From Pacificibacter maritimus (lineage in GTDB: Bacteria > Pseudomonadota > Alphaproteobacteria > Rhodobacterales > Rhodobacteraceae), in NCBI RefSeq assembly GCF_003814915.1, contig NZ_RKQK01000004.1, positions 237,142-301,141 of the forward strand: DNA of 64,000 nt, in the 5' to 3' direction. Below the pieces are notes generated by a model. It worked only from the letters and a program-made list of their open reading frames with translations, was not told the origin of the DNA and searched no databases. The translations under genes were made by a program, and so were the position numbers. Positions within the stretch are counted from its first letter, which is position 1, and the number at the start of each line of letters is the position of its first letter. Shown piece by piece: positions 56,786-64,000 of the stretch.

Positions 56786-57486
56786 GCGTCTGCAATTTCT
56801 TTTTGAATGGCCAAAGCAGCTTGGCGTGGGTTCGCAGCTTGCCAGATCGGGCGACCGACGACCATGTGGTCTACACCGTCTTTGATCGCCTGCGCTGGTG
56901 TGGCAACACGCTTTTGATCGCCAAGCGCTGCACCTGTTGGGCGCACGCCAGGTGTTACAATTAGTTTGCCGTTTGCCTCAGGCAAAGCACGTACAAGAGC
57001 GGCCTCTTGTGGCGAGCAAATCACCCCATCTGCACCCGCGCGCAGAGCATTCCCAGCGCGTTCTTGTACGAGGTCTTTGATATCACCCGCTTTGATCAAT
57101 GCGCCATCCAGATCAGCACGATCCAAGGATGTCAGAATCGTCACAGCCAAGATTTTCATGTTCGAGCCAGACGCGCCTTGTTTGGCGGCTTCTACAACAT
57201 AAGGGTCACCGTGAACCGTAAGAAAATCTATGTCGAATTGCGCTGTCCCGCGTACTGCATTTTCTACAGTTGCGCCGATGTCAAAAAATTTCATGTCGAG
57301 AAAGATCTTTTTATCCATCTCTTGCTTCAGCTCATTGGCTAAAGCCAAACCGCCACCTGTCAACATTCCTAGGCCGATTTTGTAAAAGGATACGGCGTCA
57401 CCGATCTTTTGCGCAACTTCGAGGCCCTGTAAAACATTCGGGACATCAAGAGCGACGATCAGGCGGTCATCTGCGGGTGCGGTCAT
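56782..57486 (-). CDS. pyrF: Orotidine 5'-phosphate decarboxylase
   Basis: A 234-residue TIM-barrel enzyme making UMP. It has LIVALDVPN (residue 9), the catalytic DMKFFDIGATV region with the Lys/Asp tetrad, and the phosphate-binding TPGVRPTGAA and VVGRPIWQA near the end. Group I architecture and length. The ATG at 57486 has AAAGGAG upstream; the frame is open to 57630. Divergent from clpB. Confidence 0.96.
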   Translation of the reverse strand: MTAPADDRLIVALDVPNVLQGLEVAQKIGDAVSFYKIGLGMLTGGGLALANELKQEMDKKIFLDMKFFDIGATVENAVRGTAQFDIDFLTVHGDPYVVEAAKQGASGSNMKILAVTILTSLDRADLDGALIKAGDIKDLVQERAGNALRAGADGVICSPQEAALVRALPEANGKLIVTPGVRPTGAALGDQKRVATPAQAIKDGVDHMVVGRPIWQAANPRQAALAIQKEIADA

Positions 57487-57584
57487 GGGCAAACTCCTTT
57501 GTTTCGCCCTCCTCATATGACTCCATTGGCTATGAGGCAAGGCCCGCATCTCGATTGCGTAGGCCAAGATTTTGCACCTGCGAT

Positions 57585-57613
57585 CTTGAATATAGGCCTT
57601 TGGTGGACCACAT
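57585..57613 (+). promoter_or_regulatory. Candidate heat-shock (RpoH-type) promoter of clpB
   Basis: CTTGAA (57585-57590) and CCACAT (57608-57613) are separated by 17 nt. This resembles alphaproteobacterial RpoH promoters, with a conserved CTTG at -35 and a CNTAT-like -10. It is 80 nt ahead of the clpB start, a gene known to be heat-shock induced. The -10 match is imperfect. Confidence 0.4.
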
Positions 57614-57692
57614 AAACCATGAGGTTCCACCGATTTGATGTGCCGCTATTAGGGCATCGAACATTCGGAACGCTTGTTTGAAAGGATACGAC

Positions 57693-60311
57693 ATGGACAT
57701 GGAAAAGTTCACAGAACGCTCACGTGGTTTTTTACAAGCAGCACAAACCATTGCGATGCGAGAAAGTCATCAAAAACTCAGTCCCGAACATCTGTTGAAA
57801 GCTCTATTGGATGACACCGAAGGTTTGGCTTCGGGTTTGATCGCGAGCTCTGGCGGGGATGAAAAACTCGTGCTCGATGCGGTTGAGGCCGCTCTTGCCA
57901 AGGTGCCACGCGTCTCTGGCGATGCGGGCCAAACCTATATGGATCAATCCACCGTTAAGGTGCTGGATGAGGCCGAAAAGATCGCGACAAAAGCAGGCGA
58001 TAGTTTCGTGCCTGTCGAACGAATTTTGACTGCACTTGCTGTGGTCAAATCAAAAGCCAAAGATGCGCTGGTTGCAGGCGGTGTTACCGCGATGAAATTG
58101 AACTCTGCAATCAATGAAATTCGCAAAGGTCGAACAGCTGATTCAGCGTCAGCCGAGGATGGCTATGAGGCCTTGAAAAAATACGCCCGTGATCTGACCG
58201 AGGCGGCCGAGGCGGGTAAAATTGACCCGATCATTGGACGTGATGAAGAAATTCGCCGCGCGATGCAGGTTTTATCTCGTCGTACCAAAAACAACCCTGT
58301 TTTGATTGGTGAGCCTGGTGTTGGTAAAACAGCAATCGCCGAAGGCCTTGCCTTGCGCATCATTGACGGTGATGTGCCTGAATCCTTGCGCAACAAAAAG
58401 CTACTGGCGTTGGATATGGGTGCTCTGATCGCGGGCGCGAAATACCGCGGCGAATTTGAAGAGCGCCTAAAATCTATTTTGAAAGAAATCGAAGCCGCCG
58501 CAGGTGAAGTTATTTTGTTCATTGATGAAATGCACACGCTCGTGGGCGCAGGTAAATCCGAAGGCGCGATGGATGCGGCCAATTTGATCAAGCCCGCGCT
58601 GGCGCGTGGTGAGCTGCATTGTATCGGCGCAACGACCCTAGAAGAATACCGCAAATATGTTGAAAAAGATGCGGCCTTAGCGCGACGGTTTCAGCCGATT
58701 GTGGTGGAAGAGCCAACTGTCGAAGACACGGTTTCCATCTTGCGCGGGATCAAAGAAAAATACGAAGTGCACCATGGTGTGCGCATTTCTGATAGCGCGT
58801 TGGTGGCGGCAGCGACCCTATCGCACCGCTATATCACGGATCGTTTTTTGCCAGACAAAGCCATTGATTTGATCGACGAGGCTGGCAGTCGTTTACGGAT
58901 GGAAGTCGACAGCAAGCCTGAAGAGCTGGATCAACTTGATCGCCAAATCCTTCAACTGCAAATCGAAGCGATGGCGCTGTCGAAAGAAGATGACGCAGCT
59001 TCCAAAGATCGCTTGCTAAAGTTGGAAAAAGAGCTGGCAGATCTGCAAGAAAAATCTGCGGGCATGACAGCTAAATGGCAATCTGAACGCGACAAATTGG
59101 AAGGGGCGCGTGAGCTCAAGGAAAAGTTGGATCGTGCTCGCGCCGATCTTGATATCGCGAAACGCGAAGGCAATTTGGCCAAGGCGGGGGAATTATCTTA
59201 CGGGGTGATCCCTCAGCTTGAAAAGCAGATCGATGCGGCAGAGCACCACGAGGCGCAAGACCTTTTGGTCGAAGAAGCTGTGCGCCCCGAACAGATCGCC
59301 GAAGTTGTCGAGCGCTGGACAGGAATCCCCACGTCGAAAATGCTCGAAGGCGAACGGGATAAATTGCTGCGTATGGAAGATTCGCTGCACAACCGTGTCA
59401 TCGGGCAGCACAGTGCTGTTCATGCCGTATCGAATGCTGTCCGCCGTGCGCGTGCTGGTTTGAACGATGAAAATCGCCCGCTTGGTTCATTCTTGTTCCT
59501 TGGACCTACAGGTGTGGGTAAAACCGAGCTAACAAAATCAGTCGCCGAATTCTTGTTTGACGATGACAGCGCGATGGTGCGTATCGACATGTCCGAGTTC
59601 ATGGAAAAGCACGCAGTTTCGCGGTTGATCGGTGCTCCTCCCGGCTATGTCGGTTATGATGAAGGTGGCGTTCTGACCGAAGCCGTGCGGCGTAGACCTT
59701 ATCAAGTTGTTCTGTTCGATGAGGTGGAAAAAGCGCACCCTGATGTGTTCAATATCTTGTTGCAAGTTCTTGACGACGGGGTTCTGACCGACGGGCAGGG
59801 GCGCACTGTGGATTTCAAGCAAACGCTGATCATCCTAACGTCAAACCTTGGGGCGCAAGCATTGAGTCAACTGCCAGAAGGCGGTGATCCTGCGCAGGCA
59901 AAACGCGACGTGATGGACGCGGTGCGGGCGCATTTCCGCCCTGAATTTTTGAACCGCTTGGACGAGACAATCATCTTTGATCGTCTTGCGCGCAGCGATA
60001 TGGGCGGCATCGTTGATATCCAGCTGGGGCTTTTGGCCAAACGTCTTGCGCCGCGCAACATTACGCTTGATCTGTCAGCAGATGCGCGCGCATGGCTTGC
60101 TGATGAAGGCTATGACGCAGTTTTTGGTGCGCGGCCGCTAAAGCGGGTTATCCAACGCGCTTTGCAAGATCCGCTCGCTGAACGTCTTTTGTCAGGCGAT
60201 GTCATGGATGGTTCTGTGCTTGAGGTTACGGCTGGATCGGATGGATTGATCATCGGTGGCCGCAAAGGAGCCAGCAACCGCCCCAAGCCAGATGATGCCG
60301 TCGTTCACTAA
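57693..60311 (+). CDS. clpB: Chaperone disaggregase ClpB
   Basis: An 872-residue Hsp100 disaggregase working with DnaK. An N domain (about 1-145) is followed by NBD1 with Walker A GEPGVGKT at 206-213 and Walker [14 protein letters not shown]. The middle coiled coil lies at about 400-530 ([20 protein letters not shown]). NBD2 has GPTGVGKT at 604-611 and its Walker B motif [13 protein letters not shown]-terminal small domain at the end. Start at 57693 with AAAGGA 6 nt upstream; the second ATG (57699) is possible. A possible RpoH promoter and a clear terminator flank it. Confidence 0.97.
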   Translation: MDMEKFTERSRGFLQAAQTIAMRESHQKLSPEHLLKALLDDTEGLASGLIASSGGDEKLVLDAVEAALAKVPRVSGDAGQTYMDQSTVKVLDEAEKIATKAGDSFVPVERILTALAVVKSKAKDALVAGGVTAMKLNSAINEIRKGRTADSASAEDGYEALKKYARDLTEAAEAGKIDPIIGRDEEIRRAMQVLSRRTKNNPVLIGEPGVGKTAIAEGLALRIIDGDVPESLRNKKLLALDMGALIAGAKYRGEFEERLKSILKEIEAAAGEVILFIDEMHTLVGAGKSEGAMDAANLIKPALARGELHCIGATTLEEYRKYVEKDAALARRFQPIVVEEPTVEDTVSILRGIKEKYEVHHGVRISDSALVAAATLSHRYITDRFLPDKAIDLIDEAGSRLRMEVDSKPEELDQLDRQILQLQIEAMALSKEDDAASKDRLLKLEKELADLQEKSAGMTAKWQSERDKLEGARELKEKLDRARADLDIAKREGNLAKAGELSYGVIPQLEKQIDAAEHHEAQDLLVEEAVRPEQIAEVVERWTGIPTSKMLEGERDKLLRMEDSLHNRVIGQHSAVHAVSNAVRRARAGLNDENRPLGSFLFLGPTGVGKTELTKSVAEFLFDDDSAMVRIDMSEFMEKHAVSRLIGAPPGYVGYDEGGVLTEAVRRRPYQVVLFDEVEKAHPDVFNILLQVLDDGVLTDGQGRTVDFKQTLIILTSNLGAQALSQLPEGGDPAQAKRDVMDAVRAHFRPEFLNRLDETIIFDRLARSDMGGIVDIQLGLLAKRLAPRNITLDLSADARAWLADEGYDAVFGARPLKRVIQRALQDPLAERLLSGDVMDGSVLEVTAGSDGLIIGGRKGASNRPKPDDAVVH

Positions 60312-60340
60312 GTTTTGACGGCCTATTATTACCCTCTCGA

Positions 60341-60369
60341 AGTGGCGATCATCACGATCGCCACTTTTT
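60341..60369 (+). terminator. Rho-independent terminator of clpB
   Basis: A perfect 10-bp stem (AGTGGCGATC with GATCGCCACT) around a 5-nt ATCAC loop, followed by TTTT, about 30 nt after the clpB stop. Confidence 0.9.
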
Positions 60370-60506
60370 CATACGCATTGGGAAATTGTATACTTTTGCA
60401 TGCCTAAAAATTAGGCATTTGGTGCTATTTGGTAGCGCTATCACCCTTGCCTCTTGTAGGAATTGTGCCAAAGGTCGCCAAACGAAAATCAGGTTAGGAT
60501 TGAGAT

Positions 60507-62003
60507 ATGTTGATTTGGGCAACGGGTGCGCTGCAAGTGATGGCGTTGTTATTTGTCTTTGTGTTGGGCGTCGTGGTTCTCGGGGCGTCGGTCCTTTACT
60601 TTTTCGACCGAAAACAAACACGCGATGCCGTGCTGCGAAACTACCCCGTAATCGGCCACTTTCGTCATTGGTTCTCAACATTGGGCGAATTTTTCCGCCA
60701 GTATTTTTTCGCAATGGACCGCGAAGAGCTGCCATTTAACCGTGCGCAACGCGATTGGATTTACCGCGCGGCCGATAACAAAGGGAACACAATCGCCTTT
60801 GGGTCAACGCGCAATCTTTCCGTACCCGGAACAACGATCTTTGCCAACGCGACCTTTCCGCCGCTTGATGATCAATTCACCACAACCGATCCAATGATTA
60901 TCGGTCCGTATTGTCGCAAGCCCTTTACGGCCAATTCGATTTTCAACATCTCGGGCATGTCCTTTGGTGCAATTTCAAAGCCTGCGGTTCTTGCCTTGTC
61001 AAAAGGTGCGAAGGAAGCGGGCATTTGGCTAAACACTGGCGAAGGTGGCTTGTCGCCCTTTCATCTCGAAGGTGGTGCTGACCTTGTCTATCAAATCGGC
61101 ACAGCCAAATACGGTATCCGTGATGAGAATGGCAATCTTGATGATGACAAGCTGCGCGCCATGGCGGCCCATGAAACCGTGCGGATGTTTGAAGTCAAGC
61201 TGAGCCAAGGCGCAAAGCCAGGCAAAGGGGGCATTTTGCCTGCCGCTAAAATCACCCCTGAGATTGCACAGATTCGCGGGTTGAAGCCCGGCGAAGATGG
61301 CATTTCGCCAAACCGTCATCGCGAAGTCGATGATTTTGGTGACCTCTTAGATTTCATCGGTCACATTCGTGAAGTGACAGGTAAACCCGTCGGCTTTAAG
61401 TTTGTGGTCGGTTCGTCACGCCCTTGGGCTGAGTTTTTTGCGCTGATCAACGAGCGCGGTCCAGAATCTGCGCCAGACTTTATCACCATTGATGGGGGCG
61501 AAGGGGGTACAGGTGCCGCGCCTATGCCTTTGATGGATTTGGTTGGGATGCCGATCAAAGAATCCCTCATTCGGATTTGCGATCTACGCGACAAATATGG
61601 ATTGCATGATCGCATTCGGGTCATCGCAGGCGGTAAGTTGGTTAATCCAGCGGATATCGCATGGGCGATTTGTGCGGGGGCTGATTTTGTCTGCTCTGCG
61701 CGCGGGTTCATGTTTAGCCTCGGCTGCATTCAGGCTTTGAAATGCAACAAGAACACCTGCCCTACAGGTATCACAACCCATGATCCACAGTTACTCAAAG
61801 GGCTTGTGGTCAATGATAAATATAAAAAGGTGGCGGCCTACGCCATTGCGTCGATCAAAGAAGTCGAAACCATCGCGCACTCTGTTGGAGTGCTGGAACC
61901 GCGTCAAATGCGCCGTCATCATGTGCGCATTGTTCAGGCTGATGGGACGTCGCGCGAACTTGAACGAATTGTCCCAAGTTACAATGACTCAACGAAGTCG
62001 TGA
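60507..62003 (+). CDS. Membrane-anchored FMN-binding GOGAT-like protein
   Basis: A 498-residue protein homologous to the glutamate-synthase catalytic domain. An N-terminal membrane segment (LQVMALLFVFVLGVVVLGASVLYFF, residues ~10-34) precedes the barrel. The barrel has NISGMSFGAISKPAV, the NTGEGGLSPFH loop, DFITIDGGEGGTGAAP, RVIAGGKL and a cysteine cluster CIQALKCNKNTCPTGI, comparable to the 3Fe-4S site of GOGAT. It lacks the glutaminase domain, so classical glutamate synthesis is unlikely; the true substrate is unknown. No strong ribosome site. Upstream of msrP. Confidence 0.88.
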   Translation: MLIWATGALQVMALLFVFVLGVVVLGASVLYFFDRKQTRDAVLRNYPVIGHFRHWFSTLGEFFRQYFFAMDREELPFNRAQRDWIYRAADNKGNTIAFGSTRNLSVPGTTIFANATFPPLDDQFTTTDPMIIGPYCRKPFTANSIFNISGMSFGAISKPAVLALSKGAKEAGIWLNTGEGGLSPFHLEGGADLVYQIGTAKYGIRDENGNLDDDKLRAMAAHETVRMFEVKLSQGAKPGKGGILPAAKITPEIAQIRGLKPGEDGISPNRHREVDDFGDLLDFIGHIREVTGKPVGFKFVVGSSRPWAEFFALINERGPESAPDFITIDGGEGGTGAAPMPLMDLVGMPIKESLIRICDLRDKYGLHDRIRVIAGGKLVNPADIAWAICAGADFVCSARGFMFSLGCIQALKCNKNTCPTGITTHDPQLLKGLVVNDKYKKVAAYAIASIKEVETIAHSVGVLEPRQMRRHHVRIVQADGTSRELERIVPSYNDSTKS

Positions 62004-62069
62004 CATAAGTTTTCTTTGAGAATTAGGCATGGCGGGCTAACTGTAGTGAAACCACTTGGAGGACCCGCC

Positions 62070-63008
62070 ATGAAATACAAAAGCGATCTAAAATATTCAG
62101 CTGTTACGTCTGAAGCGAATTATCTGAATCGACGCGCATTGATGGGTGGTCTCGTCGGGGGTGCTGTTGGGTCAGGTTTGCTTGGCGCGCGTTCTGTATC
62201 TGCACAAGATATGCCTGATTTTGAAATCCAAGGTTTTGATACAACTGAAACGCCAAACACATTCGAAGAGATCACGACCTACAACAACTTCTACGAGTTC
62301 GGAACAGGTAAAGAAGATCCCGCAAAAAATGCGCATACGCTCACCACTGATCCTTGGGCGGTTCAAATCGATGGTTTGGTTGATAACCCAGGATCGTATG
62401 ATCTGGCTGATATTCTATCTAAAGTCGACATAGATGAACGCATTTATCGGTTTCGCTGTGTAGAAGCTTGGTCAATGGTCATCCCGTGGAACGGCTTTGA
62501 GCTCAATCAATTGCTGGCCCTCGCAGGCGTTCAATCCTCAGCCAAGTACGTTCGGTTTGAAACTCTTTTCCGCCCAGAAGAAATGCCAGGCCAAAAACGT
62601 GCCCTACTTGATTGGCCCTATGTGGAAGGCTTGCGTCTGGATGAGGCCATGCACCCGCTGACGATCATGGCGACGGGCCTTTACGGCAAAGAACTGCCAA
62701 ACCAAAACGGCGCACCACTGCGCTTAGTTGTGCCGTGGAAATATGGCTTTAAATCGATCAAATCGATCGTGAAGATCACATTGACTGATACCCAACCTCT
62801 CAACACGTGGAAATCAATCAATGCGCGCGAATACGGTTTTTATTCGAATGTGAATCCCGAAGTTTCGCATCCACGTTGGACACAGTCTTCTGAGCGCCGC
62901 ATTGGCGGAGGACTATTCGCCAAACGTCTACAAACGATCAAGTTCAACGGATACGAAGAACAGGTTGCTGACTTATATAAAGGTCTTGATTTGACCAAAA
63001 ACTACTAG
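62070..63008 (+). CDS. msrP: Protein-methionine-sulfoxide reductase catalytic subunit
   Basis: A 312-residue molybdoenzyme (YedY) repairing oxidised methionines in periplasmic proteins. The Tat signal has RR at residues 21-22 ([16 protein letters not shown]) and leads into a processing site around AQDMPDFEI. The Mo-ligating cysteine is Cys130 in [10 protein letters not shown], and [13 protein letters not shown] is the typical MsrP stretch. Ribosome site TGGAGG before the ATG at 62070. It is the first gene of msrPQ and is followed by a strong terminator. Confidence 0.96.
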   Translation: MKYKSDLKYSAVTSEANYLNRRALMGGLVGGAVGSGLLGARSVSAQDMPDFEIQGFDTTETPNTFEEITTYNNFYEFGTGKEDPAKNAHTLTTDPWAVQIDGLVDNPGSYDLADILSKVDIDERIYRFRCVEAWSMVIPWNGFELNQLLALAGVQSSAKYVRFETLFRPEEMPGQKRALLDWPYVEGLRLDEAMHPLTIMATGLYGKELPNQNGAPLRLVVPWKYGFKSIKSIVKITLTDTQPLNTWKSINAREYGFYSNVNPEVSHPRWTQSSERRIGGGLFAKRLQTIKFNGYEEQVADLYKGLDLTKNY

Positions 63009-63018
63009 CGCAGTTTTG

Positions 63019-63046
63019 AAAAGGGGCATGTCGATTGCCCCTTTTT
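63019..63046 (+). terminator. Intrinsic terminator between msrP and msrQ
   Basis: A perfect 10-bp stem (AAAAGGGGCA with TGCCCCTTTT) around a 7-nt loop, ending in a run of five T. It lies inside the msrP-msrQ intergenic space, 10 nt after the msrP stop and 27 nt before the msrQ start. Confidence 0.85.
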
Positions 63047-63072
63047 AGCAGCACGATAATTTAGGAAATTTA

Positions 63073-63711
63073 ATGACAGCCCAAAATACCTTTTCACACC
63101 TCAAGCAAACGATTGCTCAAAAGGTAAATAGCGTGTTGCGCCCCCTCCCAGCATGGCCAATTTATATTATTGCCTTGTTACCACCCGTGTGGATGTTTTG
63201 GTCCGCAGTAAATGGCACACTTGGTGTTGATCCTGTAAAATCGCTCGAACATGAAATGGGTGAACTCGGCTTGCAGGTCTTGGTCGCGGTGTTGGCGATT
63301 TCACCTCTGCGTCGGTTCACAGGTATTAGTCTTATCAAATTTCGCCGCGCCCTCGGGATCGTTGGCTTCGTTTATATCTTCTTGCATCTCCTCATCTGGC
63401 TTATCTTGGATGTTCAAATCGTAAGCCAAATCCTGACGGACATAATAAAACGCCCTTACATCACTATTGGTATGGCAGCCTTCGTTTTGATGATCCCACT
63501 CTTTGTGACATCAAACAATTTATCTGTACGCAAGTTGGGCCCGAAGTGGCGCTCATTGCACAAGCTCACATACCCCGCTGTTATACTGGGCGCAGTCCAT
63601 TACGTGTGGCTGGTTAAAGGGTGGCAAACCGAACCTCTCGTGTATCTCGCTATTGTGCTTGGTTTGCTGGCTCTGCGTTTCAAACCCAAAAAACGTTCCG
63701 CACCCCAGTGA
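63073..63711 (+). CDS. msrQ: Heme-binding membrane subunit MsrQ
   Basis: A 212-residue membrane protein with about six hydrophobic segments, of the ferric-reductase-like family. It passes quinone or flavin-derived electrons to MsrP. Histidines likely to ligate heme are seen in VYIFLHLLIW, RSLHKLTY and ILGAVHYVW. AGGAAA is upstream of the ATG. An intrinsic terminator separates it from msrP, so it may be transcribed less or from its own signals. Confidence 0.94.
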   Translation: MTAQNTFSHLKQTIAQKVNSVLRPLPAWPIYIIALLPPVWMFWSAVNGTLGVDPVKSLEHEMGELGLQVLVAVLAISPLRRFTGISLIKFRRALGIVGFVYIFLHLLIWLILDVQIVSQILTDIIKRPYITIGMAAFVLMIPLFVTSNNLSVRKLGPKWRSLHKLTYPAVILGAVHYVWLVKGWQTEPLVYLAIVLGLLALRFKPKKRSAPQ

Positions 63712-64000
63712 ATGAATCAGGCAACGGCCCTCTGCATCGCAGCTGACTGAGGCGAACACTACATGTGGTAGGTTGTGTGTTCGGTAAGACTAGGCGGCGA
63801 TCGCCATATTATCTAATGAAGTGACGATTTGGGTGATATCCAATAAAAACTCACCTAAAAAGATATATATATCAGTATGTTGTTTGAATTTTGTAAGAAA
63901 AGTGAGAAACTGTTAAAAAAGGGGTTGCGGGTATTGGGTGTTGGGCTTAGAACCCCCTCTACCGGCAGCGAGAGATTGATTGTTGGTTTGAGCGGACTGG
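63712..64000. other. Terminal non-coding region with rRNA-operon-like promoter and leader
   Basis: About 290 nt without a convincing gene. The 5' part has a GGCGATCGCC palindrome (63796-63805). It is followed by an A/T-rich tract (63838-63920, including GATATATATATC at 63862-63873), which could be an UP element. The last 75 nt look like a leader of rRNA (CCCCCTCTACCGGCAGCGAGA ...). Confidence 0.4.
63925..63952 (+). promoter_or_regulatory. Candidate strong promoter, rRNA-operon type
   Basis: TTGCGG (63925-63930) and TTAGAA (63947-63952) with a 16-nt spacer, preceded by an A/T-rich tract and followed by a C-rich leader. This arrangement resembles rrn promoters of Rhodobacterales, and a 16S gene would then lie just to the right of the window. 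Inference from appearance. Confidence 0.4.

Noticed and set aside
63796..63805. GGCGATCGCC palindrome resembling the cyanobacterial HIP1 repeat
   Set aside because: It is a single copy at this place in a non-cyanobacterial genome; chance is the simpler explanation.
63795..63914. An open minus-strand frame of about 40 codons ending ...NMAIAA
   Set aside because: It has no start codon except a Met six residues from the end, and no recognisable family; more likely the promoter region of an rRNA operon.
1..64000. Search for CRISPR arrays, transposases, phage genes, toxin-antitoxin pairs and defence islands
   Set aside because: I saw no regular spaced repeats, no transposase or integrase-like proteins and no such gene pairs; nearly all genes are conserved chromosomal functions.

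Overview
This window is a stretch of core chromosome from an alphaproteobacterium. It most likely comes from the Rhodobacterales (Roseobacter/Rhodobacteraceae group), in a member of moderate rather than high GC. The pointers are the two-gene order FtsK-LolA, an alphaproteobacterial-type porin, a CenR-like response regulator, a DUF2125 protein next to PmbA, a roughly 370-residue GTP cyclohydrolase II with a non-catalytic N-terminal region, an SDHAF4-like protein, adjacent M16 peptidases, and the order rbfA-truB-(...)-rpsO-(...)-pnp. Genus cannot be told from the sequence alone.

Layout. 0-10 kb: partial pmbA and a DUF2125 protein, an SDR and a HI0933-type flavoprotein, then the leftward leuS-lptE-holA cluster, a DUF3576 lipoprotein and a strongly expressed-looking porin with its terminator. 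10-24 kb: YggS, an L,D-transpeptidase-like protein coupled to ribA, a CenR-like regulator, xthA, a thioredoxin-TPR / Lon-N-like / Trm112 operon, a ubiquinone-type hydroxylase, an amidase, aminotransferase-ftsK-lolA and a lytic transglycosylase. 24-33 kb: an AEC transporter, hspQ, an anti-sigma/anti-anti-sigma pair, a pseudouridine synthase, a peroxiredoxin, a capsule-export-like protein, pnp, an SGNH hydrolase and an SDR. 33-39 kb: rpsO, a DUF5665 protein, an acidic RTX-repeat protein, a DUF1643 protein, truB, rbfA, dapB, a small secreted protein and an SDHAF4 homologue. 39-53 kb: rsmB, a heparinase II/III protein, purH, lspA, a DUF3035 lipoprotein, an M16 pair, mutL-rmuC, an MFS transporter, rpmJ and tRNA-Val(GAC). 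53-64 kb: N-formylglutamate amidohydrolase, dinB, an SPFH-NfeD pair with a NUDIX gene, pyrF, clpB, an FMN-binding GOGAT-like protein and msrPQ. The final 290 bases look like the promoter and leader region of an rRNA operon that would start just outside the window.

How the genes fit together. Much of the window serves envelope assembly (LptE, LolA, LspA, porin, transglycosylase, L,D-transpeptidase-like protein, heparinase family, MsrPQ), translation and RNA metabolism (LeuS, RpsO, RpmJ, TruB, RbfA, RsmB, Pnp) and genome maintenance (FtsK, HolA, XthA, MutL, RmuC, DinB). Several junctions are translationally coupled (1- or 4-base overlaps), and many convergent pairs share a bidirectional terminator or overlap at their 3' ends.

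I found no insertion sequence, prophage, CRISPR array, toxin-antitoxin pair or recognisable defence island, and no credible undescribed multigene system. The more interesting items are local: a six-codon leader ORF fused to the mutL start, a Shine-Dalgarno-sequestering hairpin ahead of a small secreted protein, an intrinsic terminator inside msrPQ, paired hairpins in the pnp leader, a zinc-ribbon-like N-terminus on DinB, and an accessory interval (an anchored acidic RTX protein and neighbours) inside the normally tight truB-rpsO-pnp cluster.
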